Shown here: in pieces, positions 48,590 to 59,559 of the stretch
Numbering within the stretch: position 1 is the stretch's first letter
Layout: each line of letters starts with the position of its first letter
Assembly (NCBI GenBank): GCA_028023455.1
Contig: JAQFVV010006715.1
Location: 131,501 to 195,500 of the forward strand
From: Epiperipatus broadwayi
Lineage: Eukaryota; Onychophora; Udeonychophora; Euonychophora; Peripatidae
Direction of reading: 5' to 3'
Length of the DNA stretch: 64,000 nucleotides
The notes under the pieces: model-generated
Database searches by the model: none
What the model was told of the DNA's origin: nothing
The model's input: the letters and a program-made list of their open reading frames with translations, nothing else
Program-made: the position numbers and the translations under genes

Positions 48590-48650
48590 CCCAATGAATT
48601 CAAACTCCACCATCATGAACTAGTAACCAGTGCTATATCCATTGTTATTT
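48590..48650 (-). repeat. tRNA-like fragment, third family, duplication B copy 2
   Basis: The reverse complement includes GGATATAGCACTGGTTACTA and TGATGGTGGAGTTTGAATTC. It is the counterpart of 44335-44395 and the better preserved of the two. Confidence 0.4.
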
Positions 48651-49237
48651 TAATTATTTTACAGTCATTCTCTAACTCTGTAAACCACATCTGCTAGTGA
48701 GTTTCTTCTCATACAAGTTACAATAAAAAAACTAGCCAATTTTTTTTCAATCCTTTTATATTTAGGTTACATACATTAATTAAAAACTGATTACTTTTAA
48801 TCTTTTTACTTTTTTCAAATCACTTTGAATTAAAAGCTAGTCTCAAATGAAAGTTTGAAATGTTATCAAACTATCATATATAATGATTTTATAAATAGAG
48901 AATAAAAATGTTTACAATTATCAGTAGACATTTTATAATTAACATGATTGTTTTTAGTTTTAAAACCAGAATACAATATTAATATTTATTTTAAATCTTT
49001 TTAAATGCTTAATTTATAATAAAGATTTATTTTAATTCCAAAATTATTTAATCTTTTACTATGATTATTTTATTCCAGGAAATGTAGAAATAATATCTAC
49101 AAAATTTTTGCGTCTGTTTATTTCTACTTTTTCTTTCAACTTTATGCACACTTGTGCACACACTATGTTATTGTATGCCATGTAACAGAACTATAGAAAT
49201 AGTTTGAGATTTCATTTGCTGTATTTTTATTAAATAT

Positions 49238-49465
49238 ACACTAAAAGAAATAAAATAAGTGTTTCCTCAACCACAGTTGGACTCTCTAAATTTAACTTGA
49301 AATAAAAGCATGAGGGGCCCAGAAATTTATTAAGTCAATCCTTAGTTTTTTATAACAAGGGGTTAAGTTAATTAATTTCTGGCCCCCTTTTCCCTATGAT
49401 TTTATTTCAAATCAAATCGAAAAACTTCAATTTTAGTTGAAGAAACAATAATTTTATTTCTTTTT
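49238..49465. repeat. Palindromic fold-back repeat (MITE-like)
   Basis: The left arm (AGAAATAAAATAAGTGTTTCC, CAGTTGGACTC, ACTTGAAATAAAAGCATGAG, GGCCCAGAAATTTATTAAG) pairs with the right arm 49367-49465, around a centre TTTTTTATAACAAGGGG. The arms are about 100 bases with scattered mismatches. It lies just outside the right boundary of duplication B copy 2. Confidence 0.8.
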
Positions 49466-50911
49466 ATTGCTCAGACAATAAAAAAAATAGCACAAAAAAT
49501 TCTCTAAATTTTCCTATGTTCAAAGTCACACTGTATTATTTATTAGTCTAAATTGAAGTTTGTTTATTTTCTGTCCAGAATATTAATGTTCTTTTACTTT
49601 TTTGACTACAAGTAAGTTATCTACTCTACTATAATTTTAAATAATCTCAGGGAATGTTGTTTAAATAAGTAACAGCAAGATATCAATTCATATTCAACAG
49701 TTAGTCCACATACATTGATCTCTGTGGAGGTCTCCAAAACTGACATTTTAAAGGTGAGGGTAAAATATATTTCATAAAAATTAAAGTCAAGTAATAATAT
49801 ATATCTGAAAGGAAATATTCATTTAACATGAATGCTTTTGGATAAAAATTTATGAAGTATAATGTGTAAACACCCAAAGTTTGGGAATATCACTATAGCT
49901 GTAGTTACTTGGTGCAGTATGATCATTCTAGTACAATACTTGCCAACTAAAGGAATATATTATTGATCATGTAGATTGTAAAGTTTTCAGACAAGCTCAT
50001 ATTCAGAATGAAGGATTTGATTATTATTATAATAGTATCAAATAAGATATAAAATCAAATTAATTTATAAGCAATAGTTCAAAAGCTATAATGTAGGCTT
50101 TCTCTAAATATAAAGCAGAAAGTATGCATATATATGTCATTTAAAACCAGTCAATACTTATACAATCACAATAGTAATAACTGTAAACAATTTAAAACTG
50201 TTGTCAAGGAAACCTTTTAATAATAAAAGTTGATTTCCAAATGTATTGTTATGAGGTTGCCTTGGCAACATTTTTCACTTTTAAATATATCAATAATATT
50301 ATACCTGGGTCTCTTTTTGTGTGGATTTTTAATGCAATTTTGAAATTATGTGATTCATGTTTCTTCTTAATATATTTTTATGTGGATTGCTTTTATGCAA
50401 TAAAGAAGTTCATATTTCACATAAAATCAGGATTCTTGCATTTTATATACACTTTAAATGCCTGTTGGAAAAAGATTTGGCAATAAATTTAGATACTTTA
50501 GAAGATTTAGAAAAAGATAATGAAACAAAAATGGAACCTGTTCATTTTGCAGCAAAAATGATTTGAGAAAGTCTTCAACATTCTAATCAAGTGGAAAATA
50601 ATTTTTGTTAATGACACGAATTATGAATTACCTCTTAAATTTCAACAAGAGATAAGTAGTTGTATCTCTGTGTTATGTATGTGTATGTTTATATTTTTTA
50701 TACAAATATATACATGAAGAGACTCTTAGATAAAATAAGTTACTAGTAAAAATATTTAAGAACTTTTAATTTATACTTAAAAATAATGTATCTTTAAAAG
50801 TTTTTAAATATTTTCACTTGTAAATGTTTGCTGTCTAAAAGTTTATCCATGTATATATGTGTATAAGAGAAAATTGAACTATTAGACATTATTAACACTC
50901 TTGGGAACCAT

Positions 50912-50913
<2 letters not shown>

Positions 50914-50992
<79 letters not shown>
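50914..50992. repeat. (TA)n tract, about 79 bases
   Basis: Pure TA between GGGAACCATGTT and GTTGCACTTG. Confidence 0.95.
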
Positions 50993-50995
<3 letters not shown>

Positions 50996-51862
50996 GCACT
51001 TGTGGAAGTGCATACTCTAGCAGGTAGACAAAACTGTATGGATATTATGGCAATCTTCATAAACAATTAGTAAAATCATCATCTCAAAGATTAATTACTG
51101 ACTACATTATCAACAAAAAACCATAAACACAGCACAAGACTAAAGTTAGCACTAATTGTATTTCCTCTTGTGATGAATCTGATTTCTTACCAGTGCAAAA
51201 ACAAACCCACATATTGTCAAATAGCGATTATGATTAAAATATTTATGAAAAAAATGAAAAATAAATTACAATGAAAAACATATTGTTTTGAATAAATTTA
51301 AATAGTTAATAAAAAGTTTATCTTGTATCATTTTTTTTTCAAATATTTAAAATTTATTATTAGTCATACTTTATTTCCTTAATCTTTTTTATGCAAATTT
51401 TAAAGTAATTTTACCTTGTAGCTTTGGTTTTATGTGATTTCAGAAAATTAAGCAATGTCTACCACATTTTTCAATGTATGTTAAGTCTATTTTTGTGCAA
51501 TTTTTGTAGTATGGGTTTTATGTGGAGCCTATCTACTTCATAAAAAAAGTCCCAGCTGTATTTCAAAAAATAAATTACTCTGCAATATAAAACATTAACA
51601 TACAAAACAGAAACAACATATGAGAAGGGTAGATTTCAAACTTTTAATAAGTTTTGACAGAATGTGGGTTTAGTTATCATGAGATAATTATTAACTTAAC
51701 TAAAATATATTTAAAACGTTTATGTACTAAAATAAAGCATTAGAACAAAAACTGAAAATTTGAATGTTACCACAAATTTAATAATTACCATCTAGGAGCT
51801 AAAATTATATTAAATTTATTTACTTTCTGATGAAAATATAAAGCAAAGTATGCACACTATCA

Positions 51863-51865
<3 letters not shown>

Positions 51866-51915
<50 letters not shown>
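51866..51915. repeat. (TA)n tract, about 50 bases
   Basis: Pure TA between CTATCAATT and CTAAATGGG. Confidence 0.95.
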
Positions 51916-51916
<1 letters not shown>

Positions 51917-52194
51917 TAAATGGGTAAAAAAAAAACATTTGTCACTGTTTTAATATAATTCTTTAATTAATTAAAATTCATATATAGCTCGTATCTACTT
52001 CTTCTTTCTCTATATACATTTTGCTTCATTTTGTATTTCAATATGAACTTCATTAACAATGGTTTAAAACTTCAAGCAAAAAATAGTGGAAACTGTTATA
52101 AATAAATAAAGATTATTTGCTTAAAGTGTTACTGAAATTTATATTAATTAATCAAAACTGTCAAAACTATTTCTAGACTCTTTTATAATTGATT

Positions 52195-52494
52195 TTAGTC
52201 TGGGGATATTGGATGAGTAGGCATTAGATAGGGATTTTATGCACAGCCTTCTGGCATGCATTGATTACTCGGATTAGCATAGGGTGGCACTACTGTATAG
52301 AGAGAGTTTTGCCTTGTTTAATAACAATTATGTGCTAGTATGAGATAGTTATCATGTAATGTTTAGTGGTAATATGTACACATACATATTAAATCAGTAG
52401 AGACGTTTCCAATTGTCTCCATGATGTTTGATTATGTATTCTATTAAGTTAAATGTTATTTTAAATTGAGATAATATTCCATAGGCATATATGA
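52195..52494. repeat. Dispersed repeat family R, copy at 52 kb (inverted relative to 23 kb)
   Basis: TTTTAGTCTGGGGATATTGG, GATTTTATGCACAGCC, TTCTGGCATGCATTGATTAC and GAGAGAGTTTTGCCTTGTTT follow in order the reverse complement of 23235-23370. The adjoining 52390-52494 (CAATTGTCTCCATGATGTTT, CCATAGGCATATATGATT) recurs inverted at about 59600-59720. Confidence 0.65.
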
Positions 52495-52626
52495 TTTATT
52501 CATATTATTAAAAAATAATAGCTATTATATATATATATAACTAAAAAACATTTAATTGTATTTATTCATATTATTAAAAAATAATAGCTATTATATATAT
52601 ATATAACTAAAAAACATTTAATTGTA
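52495..52626. repeat. Perfect tandem duplication of a 66-base unit
   Basis: Two adjacent 66-base units (52495-52560 and 52561-52626) are identical by eye, including an internal TA run and an ATTATTAAAAAATAATAG part. Identity amid diverged surroundings implies a very recent event. The unit overlaps the left edge of duplication C copy 1. Confidence 0.9.
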
Positions 52627-53372
52627 GTTTATAAAGTATATGCAAATGAAATATTTAAAACTCATTTGTAATTTTTTATTGTTATTTTTAAGTGTTAAAA
52701 ATCTTAAAAATGATAATAGTCAATTTTATACATATTCGTTTATTTATATTAGAATCATTTTATAGTAAAAATTATACAAATGTAATGTGAGTATGAGTAT
52801 ATATAATATATATTTTTAATCCTTATTTAATTCACATTTGCATACCGGTGTATTAAATAATGAATGTCATTTATCAGTTTAAATTGAAAAGCAATAAAGT
52901 ATATTTCATTGTATAGGAATTTATCAAACATACAAATTTATAGAATTAACATTTATAAATAATATTACCTTTTAATAATTATCTTACTTTGTTAATTCTT
53001 ACTTTCACAATCTGATTGAATTTATTCATGTCCACTAATTATTAAAGATGAAGAATATTTAATATTCCAAACTTGTTTGCATTATATCTTAGTGCTAATA
53101 TTTTATGTACTAGTTATTATCTATATTTACATTTCAGTCAATTGATTTTTAAATTTATTTGTTGGTTCAGACATTACTTATCTTGGAATTACTAGTTGTA
53201 TAATAGTTTTAATATGTCAGCCCTTATTTATTATAATTATTATTATTGTGCTGAATGGAGTAAATAATGTTCCCATATATATTACAATTGTCCAGGAGTT
53301 GATATTACTTCTGTTGCCAGTGGATGTAATCACATATTTTTCGATACTTATTGTTGTTGTTTCTGTGAGCTT

Positions 53373-53378
<6 letters not shown>

Positions 53379-53467
<89 letters not shown>
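53379..53467. repeat. (TA)n tract left of fold-back insertion 1
   Basis: About 89 bases of TA with one phase slip. The corresponding tract in duplication C copy 2 is uninterrupted (60653-60763). Confidence 0.95.
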
Positions 53468-53468
<1 letters not shown>

Positions 53469-54532
53469 CAATAGATGGCGTTCTACCAAAAACACCATCA
53501 AGTGTAGTTTTTAGTTTACATAAATGTCAGGGCAAGCATTCACTATCTCTAACTTTAATTTCTACCTTCAGATCATGATTTCAAGCTATTTGCTATCATC
53601 AGTGAAGGACAGGAATAAGAAAATAGATATAAACACAAACTCTGAGCGTTTATGAAACAGTTTCTATTCAGCTTGCAAGTGTGAATCTTTTAGACACATA
53701 ATGTCTTCAAATTCAGCATAGCAAGCCAGATAGCTACATGGGGCTGATCTCAGTTCAGCATCACCACATAGTAGAAGCCTCTGCAATATATATCATTGCA
53801 AGAAAGACCTCAAAGGTACATTTATAAAAAACAAAAAAACAATTTAAAACTTGCTAACACTTGTATTTATGACCATAGATGGCATTCTATCAAAAACACC
53901 GTCAAGCGTAGTTTTTTGTTTACATAAACGTCAGAGCAAGCTTTCACTATCTCTAACTTTAATTTCCACCTTCAGATCATGATTTCAAGCTATTTGCTAT
54001 TGTCAGTGAAGGACAGGAATAAGAAAATAGATCTAAACACAAACTCTGAGCATTTATAAAACAGTTTCTATTCAGCTTGCAAGCGTGAATCTTTTAGACA
54101 CGTAATGTCTTCAAACTCAGCATAGCAAGCCAGATAGTTGCATGGGTCTGATCTCAGTTCAGCATCACCACATAGAAGCCTCTGCAATATATATCATTGC
54201 AAGAAAGACCTCAAAAGTACATTTATGAAAAACAAAAAACATTATGTTTCTAAAAGATTCACGCTTGCAAGCTGAATAGAAACTGTTTCATAAATGCTCA
54301 GAGTTTGTGTTTAGATCTATTTTCTTATTCCTGTCCTTCACTGACGATAGCAAATAGCTTGAAATCATGATCTGAAGGTGGAAATTAAAGTTAGAAATAG
54401 TGAATGCTTGCTCTGAAGTTTATGTAAACAAAAAACTACGCTTGATGGTGTTTTTGGCAGAACACCATCTCTTGTCATAAATACAAGCGTTAGCAAGTTT
54501 TAACTTGTGTTTTTTTTTTTTTGTTTTTTTTT

Positions 54533-54536
<4 letters not shown>
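53468..54536. mobile_element. Composite fold-back element inserted in a TA tract
   Basis: Three related units lie in the order direct, direct, inverted. Unit 1 (53468-53845) and unit 2 (53872-54240) share ATAGATGGC, AAAACACC, TTTCACTATCTCTAACTTTA, TCAGTGAAGGACAGGAATAA, CAGCTTGCAA and GAATCTTTTAGACAC in order. The third part (54242-54536) is the reverse complement of 53826-54108. Units 2 and 3 form a hairpin of roughly 280-base arms with a loop of about 130 bases, closed by A-rich and T-rich ends. No coding sequence. Both flanks are TA tract, and the uninterrupted tract in the other duplicate marks the empty site. Confidence 0.85.

Positions 54537-54584
<48 letters not shown>
54537..54584. repeat. 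(TA)n tract right of fold-back insertion 1
   Basis: About 48 bases of TA leading into ATTGATGAACTGAG, the next shared landmark of duplication C. Confidence 0.95.
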
Positions 54585-54589
<5 letters not shown>

Positions 54590-55096
54590 ATGAACTGAGA
54601 TAAATGTCCGGGCATCTTCTTTTACCTCAGGTGTAGGTGTTATTTTGGAAGCCACTAACTTTATGATATATTTATGTTAATTGCATTGTGGAGTTTTATT
54701 TTTGGATCTATCACTCATGAGATTTAATTAAAACTTCTTTTTTTCCTATAATGAGTAAGGTTGCATGTATTTAAATATGTAATATAAGTTGAGTTTATTT
54801 GAAGGATGTGATTTCTTTAGAATGCTTAGTTATACTGATGTTTTAGAATATAAGAATGTGTGTGCTTTGTGCTATCATGAATTGTAAACATCCACAAGAT
54901 AACCAGCACTATTTTATAATTGTAAATGTATAAAGTTTAAAGCATATGGTGAGTTGGTATAATTCACACATGTTACATATATTATGATCATTTAGAATTT
55001 ATCCAGTGCAAGTGTCAATCACTTAATTCTTGTAAAATGTTAATTTAAATAATTGAAATTATGCGGACATTGAAGTAATAACTTATATATATATAA

Positions 55097-55925
55097 TTGA
55101 AATAATATTTTTAACGGTTTACAAACAATTACAAACAATCCTTAAATCTGCAGAAGTACTTTCAGTTACTTTCTAACCTGCCTCAACTGCCATTAAATTC
55201 AAAAACAAAAGCGGATGCAAAAATCATCAATTCAAATTTCACGAATCTCGTATTTTAATGTTAGAAGCTTGTCAATTTATTAAATGCATTGTATTCCTTT
55301 TTATAAAAATTGACTCGTTAATTTTTCTTCTACTATGGTTTCTTTCTTCATGAAGAATTTTCAAATTTTCAAAATTAAATTTATATTTACATGTTTTTTT
55401 ATGATCAAAGAAAACTGAAGGAGATATTAAATCATCATTATTTTTATTTCTTACTCGCTTATATAATCGTGTGTAAAAAAATAAAAATAATGGTGATTTA
55501 ATATCTCTTTCACTTTTCTTTGATCCCGAAAAAATATGTAAATATACATTTAAATTTAAAAAAATAATGATGATTTAATATCTCTTTCAGTTTTCTTTGA
55601 CCACAAAAAAAACATGTAAATATAAATTTAAATTTAATTTTGAAAATGTGAAAATTCTTCATGAAGAGAGAAACCATAGTAAAACAAAAATTAAAGTTGG
55701 CAATTTTTATAAACAGGAATAAAATGCATTTAATAAATCAACAAGCTTCTAACATTAAAATATGAGATTCATGGAGTTTGAATTGATGACGTTTGCTTCC
55801 GCTTTTGTTTTTGAATTTAATGGCAGTTGAGGCTGGTTAGAAAGTAACCAAAAGTACTTCTGTGGATTTAAAGATTGTTTGTAATTGTTTGTAAACCATT
55901 AAAAATATTATTTCAATTATAATTA
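55097..55925. mobile_element. Large fold-back element 2, inserted in duplication C copy 1
   Basis: The left arm (about 55097-55449: AATTGAAATAATATTTTTAA, GGTTTACAAACAATTACAAA, TGCCATTAAATTCAAAAACA, TTCTTCATGAAGAATTTTC) is matched by the reverse-complemented right arm (about 55560-55925). Arms are about 350 bases with modest mismatch. At the centre the right side carries a second, partial arm copy (55481-55558, the TGATTTAATATCTCTTTCA part). The element is absent at the corresponding place in 59873-61842, between the TA run and GCCATTACACA. No open frame. It reads as a fold-back DNA transposon or long-TIR MITE. Confidence 0.8.
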
Positions 55926-56375
55926 CAATATTGTTTTTAATTAACGGATATTATATATATATATGCCATTACACATATCCAAAATTTGCAAGTTTGCAAT
56001 AAAGTTATATTATTTGTTTATATAAAAGAATGATTTTGAGTTTTATTTAAGATTTATTTATCTATTTTTATTTCTTCTTCTTTATTTTTAGTACCTTAAT
56101 TCCAAGTCAGGAAAGATAAAAGTATTAAAGTTATAGTAATGAAATTGAATAAGTGTATTTTGGATTCAATAAAATTCCTTTTGTTCCAAATTGTACTTGG
56201 TATACATTTAATTGTAAATAAACTTAACCCTGAGAATTAATTAATTAATTGATAATGTATTATAGTCAATGCTCTATATTATTAAGTTTATTTGTATAGC
56301 TAACTGAAATAACAGTATATTTTAGTTAATTAATGATTACATATGTATAGATAGGATATGTCATATTTATTTGGC

Positions 56376-56884
56376 ACTACCAACTTGTAGGCATGATTAA
56401 TTAAGAACTGTTGTTAGTTTTTCTGTTACAATTGACATGCTATTGTAAAAGCTTGTTTGGTTGAGAATTGTTAGCTCTACGTGTTCTATTACAATTTGTG
56501 ATGCCAACTAAAAGGCTCAATTAAATGTTGACTGGTGGTGACAAGCAGATTATTATAAATGATGCAAATCACTTAGGGGTTTGATGATTATGTCCAGTCA
56601 TTATAAGTTTTATTAGACTTTGTTTATACTTTAAATTATTTAAAATATTGTGTACTAAGGCTCATTTTATTATTATAATCATAATTGTTGAGGACAGTTA
56701 TAATATTACATTTGTCATAATGTCAATCAACATTTTTTTTTATTCTAGACCAAAAGTGTCTTAATTTTCCAAAATTAAATGTGCATTAAATAGCTATAGT
56801 TATATTTAAAATTGAGGTGTTTTACTTGGATGTTCAATGGTTGTAGGATAATGGCAGGAGGAGGATAATCCTTGGGTGATAATC

Positions 56885-56886
<2 letters not shown>
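56376..56886. other. AT-rich stretch without recognised gene
   Basis: Nothing recognisable between the end of duplication C copy 1 and the TA tract upstream of the coiled-coil gene. Any promoter of that gene would lie here or further left; no motif stands out. Confidence 0.5.

Positions 56887-56978
<92 letters not shown>
56887..56978. repeat. (TA)n tract upstream of the coiled-coil gene
   Basis: About 92 bases of pure TA end 27 bases before the ATG at 57006. Confidence 0.95.
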
Positions 56979-56979
<1 letters not shown>

Positions 56980-57005
56980 CATTGTTATATTAGAGATATA
57001 TAAAC

Positions 57006-58549
57006 ATGGAGAATATTAAAGAAGTACCAAGTGGTCCTTATATTAGTTTGCAGGATCTTCGAAAGTTTATGGATGAAATGAAAGCTGATGCTGATAAAAT
57101 GGAGGCTAGATCAAGAGCAGAAATGAAAGCTGATTCTGATGAAAGGGATGCTAGATCAAGAGCAGAAATGAAAGCTGATGCTGATGAAAGGGATGCTAGA
57201 TCAAGAGCAGAAATGAAAGCTGATGCTGATGAAAGGGAAGCTAGATTCAAAGCTGATGCTCAGGAAGGGAAGGCTAGATCAAGAGCAGAAATGAAAGCTG
57301 ATGCTGATGAAAGGGAGCCTAGAATAAAAGCTGATATCCAAGAATTGAAATCAGAAATAAAAGCTAATATTGAAGAAATAAAAGCTAGTACTGCTAGATT
57401 AAATGTTATAATAAAAAATAACACTGACAAAATTATTGTTAAAATAGATGATGACTTTGATAAAATAAGTCCAAAATCAGCAACAGTAATAAATAAAAAT
57501 ATTGAATGTGAAGATAGTCAGGATGAAAAAGGTAGTGATGCACCTTCTTTAAATAAATGGCAATCTTATTTGACTAGTATTTTTAAAACAAATTGCCTTG
57601 GTATAGAAATAGGCACTTTAGAAGTTCAGTGGTGTTATTGTTATGAAACACATAGTGATCAGTGTAGGAACTCCAATGATAGAGAAAGACTTGTGGCTGA
57701 TAAAAACACAGGATTATTTCCTGAAAATAAATTTTGTGTTTATGAACAAAATGTCATGATAGGTCAAAAATATTTTGACCAGTTATTTTTGTACATCAAT
57801 TTTAAAAATAATGATCAGGGTTATGATCAGTAATTGCTGGGTATGAATCTTCATAGGAGATTTACATATCATGTATATGCCTATAATTTGATTACAAGGG
57901 ATTATTACTATAATAATAAACCACTTGAAAGGCAAAACTTAATATATAAATGTGAAGGGCATGCAATGTGTTCAGTATATATTAACATGAATGTTAAATT
58001 CAAAAAAAAATGTCTGGATATGATAATTAATTTTAATAATGATATTATCTTATAAAGAACAGTGTCATGGTAGATTTGTGTGGTACCAAGAAAGCATATT
58101 TTTAAATCTAATAGATCATAAATATTTGAGTGGGAGTTTGTACTATTGTTGTAATGGAAATGACTTATTTTACAAGTATCCCAACAGGACAAAGTTGGTA
58201 AGAAATATCTTATTGAAGTTTCAGAGGAATGAGAAGGTAGAGACACCTAAAGAGAAATTTCTTTATGAAAATTATAATAGAATGATGAAAGTAGGAATAG
58301 CCAAAGTAAAACTTAAATTTAAAAGTAAGAAGAAAATCAAAGTGGATTTTCTTAGAGAGAATATTGATAGTGAGAGAGCTGTGGGAAAAGCAAAGGTGAA
58401 ACGTAAGTATATAAAGCAAAAGAAACAGAAAAAATCTAGATAAAGAGAAAAATACAGGAAAGACTAAAGTGAAATTTAAAGAACTATGTTCAAAGAGAAT
58501 TAATAATCTATATATAAAAAAAGTCTTCAGCCAATATCTTGTGTATGAT
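57006..58549 (+). pseudogene. Unrecognised coiled-coil gene with 15-residue repeats, apparently broken
   Basis: An open frame of 275 codons (57006-57833) starts MENIKEVPSGPYISLQDLRK, followed by residues 20-120 of Ala/Lys/Glu/Asp/Arg-rich repeats that should form a coiled coil, an acidic stretch (ECEDSQDEKGSD near 170), then a Trp/Cys-containing part (SLNKWQSYL, WCYCYETHSDQC). It ends at TAA 57831-57833, but the same frame stays open for 73 more codons (to 58055) with YKCEGHAMCSVYIN. A frame change near 58050 leads into 58039-58443, with SLYYCCNGNDLFYKYPNR and a Lys-rich tail, and another frame change continues GKTKVKFKELCSKR to about 58549. It looks like one former protein of about 500 residues. 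The Cys and Tyr spacing loosely recalls FLYWCH-type zinc fingers, at low confidence; a retroelement gag or an exonised host gene are alternatives. Confidence 0.5.
57108..57344 (+). repeat. 45-base coding minisatellite (15-residue repeats)
   Basis: Units start at 57108, 57153, 57198 and 57276, each encoding RSRAEMKADADERDA or a close variant (Ser for Ala, Glu for Asp, Pro for Ala). A 33-base short unit sits at 57243-57275 and a diverged unit (RIKADIQELKSEIKA) starts at 57321. The DNA of the full units differs at only one to three positions, so the array expanded recently or is being homogenised. Fifteen-residue periodicity suits a coiled coil with a slight right-handed or straight supercoil. 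Confidence 0.9.
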
Positions 58550-59559
58550 CAATAATATGATGACCTCAAATTATGCTAAATATTTTAAGGATATTTATTT
58601 AATGAGTATTAGGGAAATTTTGTACAGATAATTTGAAAGTGTAATTATGTTTATTTTTAATATTCTTAAATGAATAGTATATTAATTGTTACTTTAGCCC
58701 ATATTTAATGTAAATTATTGTAAATAATTGAGGGAATTATAGGAGTTATTGAGAAGTTAATTATACCCTCATATGTATATACAAAAACATATATAAAGAT
58801 ATTTTTTCCAGTGAGAGGGTAATGTACAGGATAGTAAATCCATCCTTTTTTTTTTATATTTTTAGTATAGTTTAAAAAATGTCTTTAATATAGATATACT
58901 TAAGGGTTCATAGATGAGTTGTTAGTGTTATTGTTATTAATTGTTTTATTGTTATTTAGTTCAGGTTTATTTATTTATTATGATATATTATGTTTTAAGA
59001 TGGATAATTGTGATGGCAATATATATGTATATAGTTACAAGTGTGTATTTATTATAGATAATAACTATAATATTTAAATTACCAGTTCTAATTGAATTGT
59101 ATTTCGTTTTAAATAATTGTTTTTAAATGTTATATTATTGTTATAGTTATTTATCTGTATATTTACTTAATAAATTGTCAAATATTTTTTTTTGCAATGT
59201 AATAATTTTTATTTTATTTTTGTTATTAAAATATTTAAACTGCTAAACAATGCTGTTGGAGATGTTAAAATTAACATGGGATTTTATGGAGCAAGAGATC
59301 GTGAGCTTTTAAAAAAATGATTGTTTTTTGATTAACTAACTAGCCAAGAAGGAAAGAAGAAGTTATAACTGTTGTCGGTCATTTTCTCAGCAAATTATTA
59401 TTCAAAATTTGATTACAAAACTTATAGTATAAAGGATAAATACTAAAAATGGCTGGCTAATTATACATTATTATTGTGGGGCTTTCTGCCTCCTCTTTAT
59501 ATGCCAATGTATTATCGCCATTGGAATCTAGTACGACATAAAATTTAAAGTTAACCCAT
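58550..59559. other. AT-rich stretch without recognised gene
   Basis: No supported gene. An AATAAA occurs at 59169-59174 but cannot be tied to the upstream gene. Confidence 0.45.

Larger units (their letters stand above)
46005..49205. repeat. Segmental duplication B, copy 2
   Basis: It aligns with 40855-44935 as described there. It lacks the RTE insertion and the 41033-41616 local duplication, and instead carries Penelope-like coding remains at 46733-47646. The right boundary is near ATGTAACAGAACTATAG (about 49195), matching CGATAACAGAATTGTTAT near 44925. Confidence 0.8.
49466..52194. other. AT-rich stretch without recognised gene
   Basis: It holds two TA tracts (50914-50992 and 51866-51915). 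The overlapping frames 50241-50486 and 50357-50566 are open for about 80 and 69 codons, the second ending in an acidic LDTLEDLEKDNETKMEPVHF segment, but I recognise no family and do not call a gene. Confidence 0.5.
52606..56375. repeat. Segmental duplication C, copy 1 (with two fold-back insertions)
   Basis: This aligns in order with 59873-61842. Landmarks: CATTTAATTGTAGTTTATAA, TTAAATTGAAAAGCAATAAA, GTCCACTAATTATTAAAG, GTTGGTTCAGACATTAC, CCAGTGGATGTAATCACATA, ATTATTGATGAACTGA, GGTGTTATTTTGGAAGCC, CCAAAATTTGCAAGTTTG and AACCCTGAGAATTAATTAAT. Differences are few per line, so it is younger than duplication B. Inserts at about 53468-54536 and 55097-55925 are absent from the other copy. Confidence 0.9.

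Noticed and set aside
50241-50566. Two overlapping small frames with an acidic C-terminus
   Set aside because: No motif, no family resemblance and AT-driven composition; I would not call a gene without transcript or conservation evidence.
57038-57250. Minus-strand frame with Ala-Ser-Leu-Ser repeats opposite the coiled-coil gene
   Set aside because: It mirrors the 45-base repeat, whose length is a multiple of three, so every frame repeats; the plus strand carries the longer and more protein-like frame.
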